64,000 bases of DNA from Actinernus sp. WN-2022 (GCA_030867875.1 JAOWCC010001589.1:76221537-76285536); one strand, 5' to 3'. Positions 12,139 through 24,680 are shown, counted from the stretch's first letter. The notes: generated by a model not told the origin, from the sequence alone. Translations and numbers: made by a program.

Positions 12139-12705
12139 ATGAATAAGCTGGAAGCCTATGTACGGGATTATTCTTTTTATGCTATTAGGAACATATCACG
12201 CATTAGAAAGTTTCTAAGTGTAGATATAGCCAATATTTTAGTTCACGCATTTGTCACGTCAAAGCTTGACAATTGTAATTCTTTGCTCAATGGTATTCCT
12301 AAGAAATTGTTACAGCGCCTGCAATATGTCCTAAATTCAGCGGCCAGGCTTGTTACTTTGTCTCGCAAATCAGACCACGTTACCCCACTTCTCGTAGAAT
12401 TGCACTGGCTGCCTATAGAGCAGCGTATAGAATTTAAGGTGTTACTTTTTACTTATAAGGTGATGAATGCTACTGCTCCTCAGTACTTGTGTGATCTATT
12501 AGAGCCTTAAGCTTCACAACGCAGCCTGAGAACCATTTTACATGCGCCAACTTTTAATCTTAAATCGTACGGTTATAGAGCCTTTTCTGTATGTGCGCCA
12601 AAGCTATGGAACTCATTACCTTTTCATGTTAAGTCTTAGTCCTTCAATAGAACTACTATTTAAGAAGAGTCTTAAAGTGCATATGAAGCGAAAATTAAGT
12701 TGAGC
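12139..12705 (+). pseudogene. LINE ORF2 C-terminal remnant
   Basis: The plus frame encodes the post-RT region typical of CR1/L2-like LINEs: AFVTSKLDNCNSLLNGIPKK, LQYVLNSAARLV, HVTPLLVELHWLPIEQRI, FKVLLFTYKVMN. A TAA at about 12508 interrupts it. The theme resumes as YRAFSVCAPKLWNSLPFHVKS and, one frame over, LFKKSLKVHMKRKLS then stop. The catalytic RT core is missing. Its last codons lie inside the left arm of the palindrome that starts at 12669. Confidence 0.75.
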
Positions 12706-13453
12706 TAAAGTTAAAATGCTTTCGAAATGAGGAATAATGACATTTTCAGTTTGTCAACATCTCATCTCGTTTCAGAGATATTCAGGTTTTTGTAATATGC
12801 AAACGTCATATTGTTTGCACAGCCTTGGAGACGAATCACAAAATGAAGAATATCTCTACAAATATTGGATAAAACTATTGAAACTTTGCACAAATGTGGT
12901 ATTATGGAAAATACACATCATTGCGCAAATTAGGATGTTGCCATGGAAATACTCTGGCCCCAGGCTTCCACTACAAATAACACAAAACTTCCCTAATTTC
13001 TCCTTTGTCAAACACAATTTGTTTTATGTGGGTCCAAAATAAGATTTGGAACAATGTAGGCATTGTATGTGAGTAGTTTAAGCAACTTATTTTTTGTAAC
13101 AAGGAAATAAATTGGAATTTTATGTTCAAGGTGAAAGGGGCGTGGGGCCAGTTTCCATGGCAACACCATAATTTCCACAATGACGTGTACTTTTCATAGT
13201 GTCATACATGTGCAAAGTTTCAGTAATTTTTATTCAATATTTGCAGAGATATTCTTCATTTTGTGATTTGTCTAGATCTCCAGGCTGTGCAAACAATATG
13301 ACGTCAGAGGTAATCTCATTTGCATATTACAAAAACCTGAATATCTCTGAAACGAGATGAAATGTTGACAAACGGAAAATGTCATTATTCCTCATTTCGA
13401 AAGCATTTTAACTTTAGATCAACTTAATTTTCGCTTCATATGCACTTTAAGAC
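12669..13453. repeat. 785-bp imperfect palindrome (foldback element)
   Basis: The left arm begins GTCTTAAAGTGCATATGAAG and the right arm ends with its exact complement at 13453. Arms match with modest divergence through TGAGGAATAATGACATTTT, TTTGCACAG, GAAACTTTGCACA and GTTGCCATGGAAA (about 300 bp each). They then diverge around a centre near 13050. No transposase is present. The outer 35 bp of the left arm is also the end of a LINE ORF. Confidence 0.8.
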
Positions 13454-15073
13454 ATTGATTTTTTATTGATTTTTCGGATATCGACAATTTATTTTAATTT
13501 TTACATTGATAGTTTTAATTAAAGTAACTCAAATATGGACGCGTCGAGCGTGTGCTAAACTAGAACTGTATATTTAGGTTTTTCCTGAAGTAGTTTTGTC
13601 TAAAATTGTGAAATGTCTTTTCCGAACAATTGTAGCGGATAGTTTTTTGTGCCGTTAAAACCTTGTGAAACAACTGAAGTATATTTGGTTTAAACCGTTA
13701 AAATTGTAATCAAATAAATGTTCTAATCTTCATTTTGCATTATGCAAGAAGGGATAACATAATATATAATATAAGTTGGACCTATCGAATGCCTGGTACT
13801 TTTTAGTTCCCTTGCAAAAGCATCAGTACCGTTTATCACAGCTCCGCAATAATCAAGATATCTTATCACATCTTCTTCAGCTCCTCGAACGTAGAAAAGA
13901 TAAGTACAAAGCAAAACAATTTTTAAAGCTCTTATCACCAAGTGTTTTGTTTTAAATATGAATTGTTTACCGCTGACGTTACCAGTCACACTTAAACTGC
14001 TCGAGTTCTCGCTGTAAATGACAGTAATTCTAGATACATCTCAGCCCTCACCAAGAACCTTTTTTCCATTCTACATAGACTTCTTCAACGTACAAAAAGC
14101 GAGCAAGGAAATAATTAATATTCCGCTGATTTAATTTTACAATTAACATTTCAATTTTTTTTTTTACTATTAATAAAACAATTTTCCAATAATGGGAATA
14201 ATGTTTACAATATCGAGGCGTTAATAAAAATAAACTAAAGAAATAGCACAATGTTTCCTAGCTTTTTGTTTATTTCTTTGTTCTTTCGGGGGAATACTCT
14301 GTTATTTTCACATCACACCTTTATAGTTTCTTTGTTCTTTGCAAGGCAATATATATTTTCCTTGCATTTTTATATTTTTTTAATTTATTTCTTAACTTTA
14401 CAACTAGTAATTAGCACATTATTACAATGACAAACAAACCGCACTACAAAAATAGACAGAAAAATAATTAATAGTACAAGCTTGCCAACTAGTTGTCGAT
14501 AGAACAACAGGATAAGGGTCCCAGATAAAGTTCATCCTATAATATAATTACAAACACTAAGTAAAAAACAAGGACGACTAAAACATTAAAACGGGGTTTG
14601 AATATGCCGATTATGAGCAGCAGCGCAGAGCTGCGGCATTTTGAACAATAATATATATTCCCCTCGACTTATTCCCTCACACTTTTCCTAGCACTTCAGT
14701 AGAACCACTTACTGTTTCCGTATGGAGAAGTAAAGGAGAAGATGGAAAAATACAGCATTCGATCAACGCTTTCACTCCCTTCGTTTCTAGTCCTGTCCAA
14801 GCTACGTTGTTTGAATTTTAGCGACCGAGAAAAAAAAAGGGAAGCCTTACGAACTCAGGTGTTATTTTATGCAACGATGGGAGATATTGTCATCGCCGCT
14901 TCGTGGCTCTGGAAATAGCCATTACAATCCATCAAATATGTTCTCTCGCGCGTGATTGGTTGAATGAGTCACGTGACCCGATATTCTCTCTCCACGAGCG
15001 GGAAATTTCAGCAAATACAACCCCTGTGACGTATAAGCGCGCGTCAAAGAAAATATTTGAAGGATGATAACAA
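13454..15073. other. no gene seen
   Basis: AT-rich DNA with frames closed by stops. No mobile element end was recognised. Confidence 0.45.
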
Positions 15074-15251
15074 CAATAACCTACATCGTGGCGTCGAAGT
15101 ATGCCCTGATATTTGTCCTTGGACATTGTCTGATCCTCGAAGCTCTCAGTTTCCTTCGAGCTTCACTCTCGGGAACTGTTCTCTTCTCGGATCAGATAAT
15201 GTCCGCGGAAAAAATATCAGGGCATATTGCGACGCCACAAATAGGTTATTG
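15074..15251. repeat. foldback MITE, ~60-bp arms
   Basis: The left arm CAATAACCTACATCGTGGCG...ATGCCCTGATATTTGTCC...GACATTGTCTGATC is matched in reverse complement on the right (GATCAGATAATGTCC...ATATCAGGGCATAT...CGCCACAAATAGGTTATTG). The short centre itself contains a CGAAGCTCTC...TTCGAGCTTC hairpin. The open frames across it are by-products of the repeat. Confidence 0.7.
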
Positions 15252-16430
15252 TATTTCTATTCACCTCCACTTCGGTGAATAATGGTTCACTATCGTCAAA
15301 CTCGTTCACGGGCACTTGGCCGTGCTAACACCATAGTGAGTGAGTGACACAAATCGTTCATCCCTTTAACTCGTCTCTGCGCCTGCGCGCATCCACGAGT
15401 TAAACATAGGGCCCCTAAGGGCACCTCGTGGATGGTCAGTGAGCTATTTTGGGTTATACTCAAAACCACGTGACAGATGACGGCATCGTTACGCCATCAC
15501 CATTAAGTGAATCGTGGGGAAACAATACCATACCTGTCCAAGTTTGAACTGTCTGGCATTAGAAATGAGGGATACTGGCATTAGAAATGAGAGATACTGG
15601 CATTTACTTAAAATCGCGTGAAAGATGACGTCATTGCTACGCACAAGAGCATGAAAATTAGAAACACCATACAATTTCTGTGCAATATTAATGTCACTAC
15701 AAATTTAGGCACTCGACACACTTTATTGTATTGAACATCATAATCCTTGTTTTAGTATTTTATGAGAACACTCATCCACAGACTTATTTACTGAATGTTT
15801 TGCAATGGATCGGAAACCAAAATGATCAAAACTCAAAATGATCCCCGATTATGATAGCAAGTGTTGTTATATTACGAAATAATCTAATATCGTTCTTGCG
15901 CAAGCCTTACAACCACGGGTGTCCAATCTTTAGCACAGCATGGATTCGTACACAGCCGTTAATTCTAACCCGAGTAAGGTTTGCATTTTCCAGCTTCCAG
16001 CTGTGGACGTGGTCATAGGTTCTTGTTACACGCGTCATAATCGATACTCAAACACGGTATGGCTGTTACTAAGAAATAATCTGTCGAAGGTCTAGTCATC
16101 AACTGTTACTGTGTTGGCTCAAGGTTGGCTTGCCAATGACTGTCAATCTATTGAAAAATCTAAAATATTCATCTAGTTTACTCTATAGTTTCATTCATCC
16201 ATGCTTTAATATAATTTGCACGCGACGACAATTAAAAACTCGTAAATAAGTTTCTTTAAATCTCGTTAGACCTCTCCGGCTATATTTATATTTCAGAGTT
16301 GCTTTTCTACGGGTATAAACTCTCTACTGTACGCTGGTGTCTCTTCACCAATGCTCAAGAGCATTTGTGTTTAAGTTTGTGTTCGCAAATAGAACAGCTC
16401 CAACTTGCAGCTCCAAATCTGCCTCCACTG
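15252..16430. other. 3' flank of the GTPase gene; no gene seen
   Basis: Contains a small hairpin (GCATCCACGAG at about 15389 paired with CTCGTGGATG at about 15426) and a repeated CTGGCATTAGAAATGAG near 15551-15590. No clear AATAAA was identified immediately downstream of the minus-strand stop at 16436. Confidence 0.4.
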
Positions 16431-16435
16431 TACCC

Positions 16436-19400
16436 TTACTCCTTGTTATTGCCATTCTCTTCCAAATCTGAGGTCTTTCCATTGCCACTCACAACTTTAT
16501 CTTCTTCTTCGTTAACCGGCTCATTCTCGTATGACCTGCAATAACTGCCAAACGCGTTCCTTAGTTTCTGGTGCTTGATGACTACTGGAATCACTTGATA
16601 ACCCGTGATACCGTAGAAGGCAAGTGCATGACAGAACGACTTGTCTTCTCTCTTACATCCCATGTATGGAATATCCAGCATCTTCTTCTTGAAAATGGTC
16701 CCTTCTTCTTCTTTTAGCACTACATCATCTTGAACGTAGTTGAAGCCTTTCAAGGCATCTGTGTTATGTAGCACCATTTGGTAGCGCTGATCACTTTTTC
16801 GGTAGTGCATCCCAGCATACATTGACACATAGTCGTACAGCTTGCCTGCTTCATGTCCTACAGAAACCCCAGCAATTCTCTTGAACGTGTCTTTTTGCAA
16901 TCGACTTTTGCATTCTTTGATAAACTCGCTCTTTGTTTTCTGCAGCTGCTCTTCTTTTTTTGGATCTCCGCCACAGTCAACTTGGCTATTATCTACAGTG
17001 AATGGGGAATTCAGTAGAGCTTGGTTCTCCAGAACTGTTTTAAAATTATGTTCTTCAAATAGTTGTCTTGCCTTTCGTTTAGTCTTCTTTGCCCAGACTG
17101 GAAACAATTTATCTATTACATCATCTATTACGTCCTGTCTTTGGTCTTCATCCAAGTCGTTTACAGCCTTCTCTGTGCAATCCTGGAAAACCCGTTGAAC
17201 AAACAGTAGTGCTCTTCCAAATGAACACTTCTGCCAGCGTCGAGTGTTACTGTCAAATTCATACAGCAACTTGATATCATCATCGATGGTCCAGTAAAGA
17301 GACAGCTCGAGGCGCTCTGCTAGCATCTTGATGATTGATCTTGATACTCCTATACCACGCCCATTCTGCGGAAGTACAACATATCTTACAACAATTTTGC
17401 TGCCAGGAGGTGGAGGCTTTTTGTCCAAGGTTGATTTGAAAAGCTCCAAGTGCCTGGGCTCTACAACAAGGAAGATGGTGGCATTCAAATCTCCAAGACC
17501 ATAACCTTTTGTCTGATCTTTCCCTTCAGACATGGTCTTGTCCTCTGTTTCATCATCATTTGACCACGGATCCTCTTCTAGGTATAGGTTCCCCAACATG
17601 TTTGGGTCTGGACCAGGGTGGATAGTTGGTATGAAGATTGGTGCCAGTTGTGTTTTGCGATCCTTTAGGGAATCTCGCATCCTCAGGAGCTCTGTTCGAA
17701 GACCAGCGTTTACCAAAGCTGTGATACCATTTTTACTTTCGTTAAACTTGATATGGATCTCACCAGGGAAAACACTTTGGTCATCAATCAACTCACATGA
17801 TGCGTTGGATCTTTGGTAGGCAAACAACTGTTGTCTTGCCTGACTCATATGCTCGTCCTTGATGGGACCACCCGGTAGTGATTTGAGAATTTCTTGACTG
17901 GATTCAAGATGACTCCTGGGCTCACAAAGGACATTTAACAGCACCCTGGTCCATTCAAATTCGTTTAAACCTAGTTCGGAAGGGGGATCAATGACACCGC
18001 TAGAAAGATTTAATTTCGTTCGTAGTTCTTTGAGAGGATCACCTTTCACTTTCCCCAGCATAATGCTGGATACTTTCTCAAGCACTTGTGTGGTATTCAC
18101 TCTTTTAAATGCTATCGATTCATGAACTTCGGGAACTTTTAGTGCAGGAAACTCCACGTTGTGATCGAGGAAAACGTCCCCTAGGCTAGGATGAGGATTT
18201 ACATCTCTGATTTTCTCTCTAGAGAAATCAGTGATGATCTTGATTTTCTTGAAAATGGAGTTAAGCGTACCTTCATCGACTTGTGTGTAGTCGAGTTTTA
18301 ATTCAATCAGCTCATTAACGACTTCTAGCAGCTTATCTAGAAGCTTATGCAGCATTTGCCTGCGTGTTGGGCGCTGAAACATTTTTGTGAGGTCGGCCAG
18401 AAGATATTTCAAGAGCTGTGAAATCATTTTTGTTTTGTCTACTTCATCGGCGTTCTCCCACTCTTTCTTCAACTCTTGCTTTGGCGATCTATTTTTCAAT
18501 TTGTCTACAGTAGCCTTGATGAAATTTCTCGCTTCTTCTGTCATGAATTTATCTACATGTCTATTGCATAGCACTTTCGCCAGCCACATAACTCCCTGCC
18601 TTGACTCACAAAGGGACAATTGGTTGGTTTGATCAGCTTCTTCCAACAAACCATTCCAGTGCTCCTTCAAGGCATCGTTTAGTTTTTTAAGCAAGTGCTG
18701 CATAACCATCTCTTGACTGAAAAAGACATCTATCAATTTGTCATTCACTTCCGTTATGGCTGAAGTGTTACATATACGTACTTCAAGGACTTCCGGAGTT
18801 TTCTCAAATAGATCTACTAGACCGTCTTCTTCCTCCTCTTCCATTTCAGTTGGTATAGGAATTGTAAAACTGCGGTTCTTCAACGGCTTCGAGTGCTTCG
18901 AGTTTGACTGATTTGGACTTTTTCCCTTTCCTTGCAAAGCTTTTTTTCTTTTCTGGGTAATTACTTGTGTTGTTCGCTTTCGTAGTTGTTTTGACACAAT
19001 TAACATTTCTTGAACAACGGCGTGGGCATTCTTTTTCATTTGTACTTCTTCCACATGCATAGAAATTGCTTTGCCAAGATGACTGACGAAGTCTTTCTCG
19101 GGCTCAAAGATGATGACCTCGCTCTCTTGTCGCATCTTTTGAAGAATGTTTGCTCTTGACAGTTGGGGAAGCCTCTGATATACTATTTCATAACATTCAT
19201 CAGGGTCTTTCTTCTCCAAGGCCTTCCAGGCATCGTCAAGATCCGTTTTTTTCTCTAGTAATCTCTCGTCAAATTCCAAAGGTTCTGATTGGAGATTAGT
19301 GGATTTGTTTCTTTCGTTAACAACATGTACGAACTTGGGTCTGTCCGGGTACTGAAATACTTTGCGTCGCCTAAACACGCTAGTTAGATCATCTGCCGTG

Positions 19401-20461
19401 ACTGGACGACCAGAACACCCTGCTTGGAAAAACATTATAACATTGGCTAGATCAAGCTCTCTGTCAATTAAAGCGTTTCCAATCTTATCCCCGCATCCAG
19501 GAAGATCAACAAATTCTACATTAACGTTGACGTCACGGTGTTTTGAACTTTCAATAATGACTGACCTTAGATGGTCAAAAACTGGCAAAGGTGCAGCGAG
19601 TTCTACATATTCCACATCAGTCAAAGATGCCTTATCAAAAAAAAGCTCTTCCATTCGTTTGCCAGCCAACTTCAGCGAGTCGTTCGTCATTACTTCACGT
19701 CTAAAAAATATTTCTTCATACACATGGGTTACTTCACTAACTTTTTTCTTTTTCTTTATGGTTATCTTGACATCTGTTGCATACCTGACCTTCACAGGAA
19801 CCGGTGTCTTGGAACCTCCTTCCCCAGATGGCAGAAGCATAACCTTTTCCATTCCATAGGTCAGAAGATGGTTCAGAAAGAAGCTTTTACCTTTCCCCAA
19901 ATCACCAAATACAGCAACTGACACCGTAATTTGTTTAACGGTGTCCAACTTGTCGTGCAGGCATTTGAGAGCGTCATGAATAAGTTCCTGAACCTTTAGC
20001 ATCTTGTGCTGTGATTTGCTTTCGTACAGATAATACCATGCCCCCTCCAGTGCTTCCAAACCTTCGCTTATGTTTTTCACCAGAAATGCAGGGTCTGACT
20101 TAAAAACACTTAGGGCCAATAAAACGTTTTGCATCCTTTCTGTAATAAATACATAAAGTAACGTATAAGAAATATTCACATGATGTTAATGGGAGATATT
20201 TTGTATTGGACACCAATTAATTAAAGAGTGAACTACCATAACTTATCTTAGAATTTACAAGATTTACAATCTATATATGGAAAAAGATTAACAAATACAC
20301 CAGAAATTACTAAATAGGAAAATAAAAACGCTGGTTCTACACATGTGCATCATACACAAGGCATATGAATGATGATATTGAAACCTACCTGTAGACTGGC
20401 AATTCACACAAAACAAGAGTATCACTAATAGAATAAGCCGAATTTCACTTATCTGCTCCAT
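16436..20461 (-). CDS. signal-peptide, dynamin-like GTPase fused to TAGT/GREB1-like glycosyltransferase-type domain
   Basis: The predicted CDS joins 20461..20389 and 20139..16436 (about 1258 residues). Exon 1 gives a signal peptide. In the spliced protein the P-loop is GDLGKGKS (residues 103-110), G2 probably Thr136, G3 DLPG (236-239), and G4 is degenerate (VVNERN). Next come a helical stalk, a Lys-rich stretch (about 410-450), an acidic run EEEEED, and a long helical region. From about residue 900 a second domain shows VVEP (916-919), LPQNGRG (947-953), SRS, then TIDDD with Asp977-979. It later shows HNTDALKGFNYVQDD. The GTPase resembles SLIP-GC-type large GTPases. The C-terminal motif order matches the TAGT family (base-J glucosyltransferase, GREB1) as I recall it. 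The catalytic acidic triplet is kept, so activity is possible. Substrate, location and partners are unknown. The exon-2 frame is intact, which argues for selection. Confidence 0.85.
20389..20461 (-). CDS. first coding exon: signal peptide
   Basis: The minus-strand ATG at 20461 opens 24 codons plus one base: a short charged n-region (MEQISEIR), a hydrophobic core LILLVILLFCV and a polar end NCQST. It ends ACAG|GTAGGT. The acceptor is TTATTACAG|AAAGG at 20140. Phase 1 at both junctions gives ...QST-ERMQNV, in frame with the large exon. The ATG that extends the large exon's frame to 20179 lies inside this intron, so the 13 residues before ERMQ in that frame are probably not coding. Confidence 0.7.
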
Positions 20462-20973
20462 ACATATGCTTGCATAACTCGCGCGGTCACAACACGAGAA
20501 AGAGGCCGGTAGGTCCTCTAAAATATTGAAGTTGAAATACTAGCAGGAGGTGTGAAACGTGTGAAACGTGTTGAACAATGTTGCTAATCTGTCCTCATTT
20601 ATCCTTTATTTTTCTTTATGGTACAACCAGCCAGGCGCATAGCAAATTAACGGCATTGTTTCACTGAACATTCGTTCAGTGCATTTCACAATCTCTCCGG
20701 GCGCTTCAATTTCAACATTCCAGAGGACATACCGGCCTCGTTGACATGCTAGTTACCAGGACTTATGCATACGGCCTATTTGATGGGTTTTTAGGTCATT
20801 ACCTTGAGCTATCTTAAAATATATTGTACATTGTCATGTAAATTGTGTCCCTTCTCTAGAGAAATACTTTCCAATTATTTTACATACGCAATAAATTGTT
20901 GCAAAGTTCAGATTGTTGCTCATAAATATTAATGTCGCCAGGCATAGTTCAAGTGTTAGTGGTATATGCAAAT
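20462..20973. other. 5' flank of the GTPase gene
   Basis: This should hold the promoter and 5' UTR of the minus-strand GTPase gene. No confident TATA box or other site was identified. Confidence 0.35.
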
Positions 20974-21331
20974 AATAGGCTATTTGCAGGATCTGGTCAC
21001 GTGACCTTTCTAGCCTGTCAATCTAAAGCATTGCTGCTAGAACAACATGAATGCCAGAAATGGAAAGAGCAAGCCAAAATTAGTAAAACGTCCAAGTTTT
21101 AGGTTCATATCTTTAAAACTGAAGGAATGGCTTTTTTTGCTGACTGGCACGCCCTGCTAAATTATAGAGTTTTCAAAAATTTGCCATTCCTTCAGTTTTA
21201 AAGAAACTTGTTTTTTTTACTAATTTTGGCTTGCTCTTTCCATTTCTGGCATTCACGTTGTTCTAGCGCCAATTTGTTTTTGATTGACAGGCTAAAAAGG
21301 TCACGTGACCAGGTCCTGCATAGCGCCTATT
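20974..21331. repeat. 358-bp foldback MITE
   Basis: Ends are AATAGGC...GCAGGATCTGGTCACGTGACC and the complement GGTCACGTGACCAGGTCCTGC...CCTATT. The arms continue through AGCCTGTCAATC, GAACAACATGAATGCCAGAA, GGAAAGAGCAAGCCAAAATT and AAACTGAAGGAATGGC. The arms contain the palindrome GGTCACGTGACC. The element sits about 0.5 kb upstream of the GTPase signal-peptide exon. Confidence 0.75.
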
Positions 21332-23953
21332 GTATCCCTAGCTGTGGTAGATGTAGTGTTGAAAGATTTGGGAGCAGTTCTACCATCTCACCCCATGCTT
21401 ATTTTAAGTGCATCTAACCCCTCTTACAACTTTAATTGCTGCGAGCAGCAACCTATTTCGAACGTCTTTGATGTGCCGATACCGAAGTTCATATGCATTC
21501 TTTTGGGTTCCTCGACCTACATTGTTCCTCGTTATCATTTCATCGAAGCAGAGAACTGGTAACTACAACCGCGCTTTCGGTTCATAATTTGTCATTGGCC
21601 ATAGCGAATGAGACCTCAACTATACCCACAATAATCCCCGCTTCTATCGTTTAGGTACAATGTAAGTAGGATATTGCACAAAAAGTTATTGAAACATTCT
21701 ATCAAAACATTAGGATGCTGTTTACTGCTTTGGGTTGTGAAAGAAAACCCTGTTTCCTCGGTGTGTATCCGAGCAGAGTTTCTGTGTTTGATTCTTTTCT
21801 CACCAGAGTAACAGATGATACGATCAGATATTTTCCCGGTGCTGTGGGAAGGCTAGCAGGATTAAAGCCTTGTCTGACGGATGTTCCTTGCTTTAACGAA
21901 CTGAAGAACAGCTGCTTGACCCACTGTGTTTACGCATTTAATACAAATGATCAAACTGACACAATCACAAATGAACTGGGTCGTCGCACAGTCGTGACTG
22001 TCGATCTTCACACGCTGTGACGTCCTCTGTACATACATGTACCGGTATATGACAACAAACAAACGGGGAAATATAATCTTTATGCTGAGACATGAAGGTC
22101 AGTTACTGAATTTTAACCAGTTTTTGGACTTCATTTGGTACCCGCGGTTAAATACCTTACTGAACAATTACACAGACATGTGGTTGGATTAAAATGGCCA
22201 CCCTTGTGGCTTTTAAATAAAACATAACACACATGATATCATTGTACATGTCATTTACATGTTCAATAGTTACAGTAATTCAGTGAAAAAGTGGGGCAAA
22301 ATTAGCACCCACTATTTAAAACACCAAGTAGCAAGGGAGGCGATAAGGGGTGGAGGCGGGATGGCAAACAAATTGCACCTCAATGGTATGGCTCATGATT
22401 ATGTTGTTGACTTCACTCGCTAGGCGTTTGCAGTGAAAAGGGGTGGTATTGAAATATCACTCCATTCATACAATGTAAACTATATGGTTTAATGCAATAC
22501 CATGAACCTTTGCACCCTATCATCAACTTATCACTCATCTCTAGCTACTTCGTGATACCAGGAGTCACATGGGCTCCTGGCGATACTAATCACTTTCACG
22601 TCCCAGCATAAATGTCATTATTGCGTTCCTCGTAATGGCTTGTTATTTGTTTTATATAACAATTGCCAAGCTTTTTTAATGAGAGAAACACTGAAAAACA
22701 CAAACTGAATGCGCTCTGTCAACGATAGCGATCCCTCACTACATTTCATTGTACTGCTGTGATCTCGTATAAACATATATTATTCAATGCACCACGGACG
22801 TTCAGCGGATTATTACTTAAGAAGTCAAATACATTATCAATAATTAAGCAACTAAAGGTTTTGAGATAAATATAACCTCGGAAATGGGTGTCTCCCCTAC
22901 ATGAAGTGTCGATGGCAGATTCAGACAATTTATTTACTTGTGCACTAATATCACACAGCTCTAGCTAGGAGACAGATTATTAAACTACAATTTCATATAC
23001 TCTACTGATTGCAGCACTTCACTTTTGTTAGAAGCCTCTAGTTTATACTTACACATGTCCAAATAATTCTGAGTACATGTACATGTACATGTACTTCTGT
23101 GAATAATTGTTTGGATTGCAGAGAATACTCTGTGTTCTACTCTTGTTTGAAATAGTGAAATGATTACCTTTCTTGCCCATGACCACAAGAGTAAAAGCCT
23201 GGGTCGATTCACAGATAATTCATATGCTGATTGCATAGTTTGTAAGTAGTTGTTGAAACATGCATAGAACACAGAGTAGTTTCCGTAAACCAAAGCTTTC
23301 TTCACAGAAGTACATGTACACAATTGTATACTCAAAACCTCTCCGAGGTTCATACATTTACATTCTACATACAGTCTTTAGGTATACAAATTGCAAGAGG
23401 AGTTAGGATGCACTAACTGCACCAGTGCCATGCATACACAAACTGTTACAGTTGTTTACAATATGTCATGTCATTATGTTTATGTCATTTCAGATGGATA
23501 ACATGCTATGAAAGGCATTCGAGGCCTTCCAAATCTCCTTTCAAATATTGTACTTTGTAGTAGTAACTGTTACCATGCTGAAGTTTCATTTTAACTGTAC
23601 ACTGTACATTTATTTATGATCTTTGATAAAGCTTATTGTACAGGTACATGTACCTTTGTAGTCTATCTATCTGTCTGTCTGGCTTTCTTTTCTTTTCAGA
23701 TTCCTTCCTAGACATACATGTAACTTCTTTTCCTTCTTTCTTTAAATCATACTTTCAGTTCATTTGTTCGTTCTTTATTTTTCCTTTTTTTTCTTGCTCT
23801 AACAATCTGATACATGTAGTTGATATAATAAAATTACTTGTGCAGGGCAATGAGGAAGCTTACGATGTGTTGATATATTCAACTTAAAAGTTATAGATAT
23901 AGAACCTACACTAGTTCTAACATTAAGCAATTAAATAATTTGTATCAACTTAC
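21332..23953. other. no gene seen
   Basis: No exon with both splice sites could be supported. Short TACATGTA-rich stretches (for example near 23080 and 23640) are present. The 101-residue open frame at 21715-22020 has no recognised similarity. Confidence 0.45.
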
Positions 23954-24199
23954 ATTAAAGGAGCTGTGTCACGGTGAGGGACACACCTTTATTTTCTGGG
24001 TCAGAACAAAATAATTTTCAGTGATTTCATATAAACTGATGACCCTAGCACATGTACCTGTGTGGGATGGTTGCAAAATATTGCATATCCTTTCAATAAA
24101 GCATTAAGGAAGAGTAATTTAACTGATTGAAGACAATTAACAGCCAATTGAACATTAATTTATTCCAGACATGAAACCGCATGACACAGCACCTTTAAT
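23954..24199. repeat. MITE with ~20-bp terminal inverted repeats
   Basis: The left end ATTAAAGGAGCTGTGTCA and the right end TGACACAGCACCTTTAAT are inverted repeats with one mismatch. They enclose about 210 bp of non-coding DNA. Confidence 0.6.
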
Positions 24200-24659
24200 T
24201 TGTTTTATTAATTTTGAACAAATGTTTACCACCGTTTTGATTGTTACAGTATGTGATGGCATGAGAGCAAAGTCGTGACATGAAGTTGGCAATAGGCTTC
24301 CATCAATCATACAAAGTGCGAGGGGCTAGTTCCAAACATCTAGGGTGACGGCACAAATACAACAGTGTTAATTACAAACTACAATAACTGCACAACATGA
24401 AAATGCATGCACTCACAACACATTTTGGTCATTGTCTAAGAAACTACACAACATGTAAATCTCTGTTTCTCATTCAGCCGGAATGGAACTGTGTTTATTC
24501 TAACTTGATTTTAGAAAATCTAAGTAAAGAATGCAATAAAGGGTGAATAATAAAAGAAACAATAAACACAGGATTTGACAAGAGAATATGTTTTCACATT
24601 CCACCTTGACAGTTAATTACCCCTCCCACTGTTCTATTGCCTGCGACTTTGGTCTCACG

Positions 24660-24680
24660 CCAACATGGCGGCCATTTATA
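24660..24680 (+). promoter_or_regulatory. YY1-like site in LINE 5' UTR
   Basis: AACATGGCGGCCATTT fits the YY1 consensus core (ATGGC) and lies about 40 bp upstream of the ORF1 start. YY1 sites near the 5' end of human L1 direct the transcription start. Here a similar role is inference. Confidence 0.35.

Noticed and set aside
19362..19859. 165-codon plus-strand frame
   Set aside because: It lies wholly antisense to the GTPase exon and is a shadow of it.
20140..20179. Start of the GTPase at the ATG at 20179
   Set aside because: The first 13 codons coincide with a T-rich 3' intron end and CAG acceptor; an upstream exon joins in frame.
24225..24241. target-site duplication for the LINE (TTTACCACCGTTT, also seen next to 29085)
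   Set aside because: The match at 29080-29092 is inverted, not direct, and lies within SINE sequence; it is not a target duplication.
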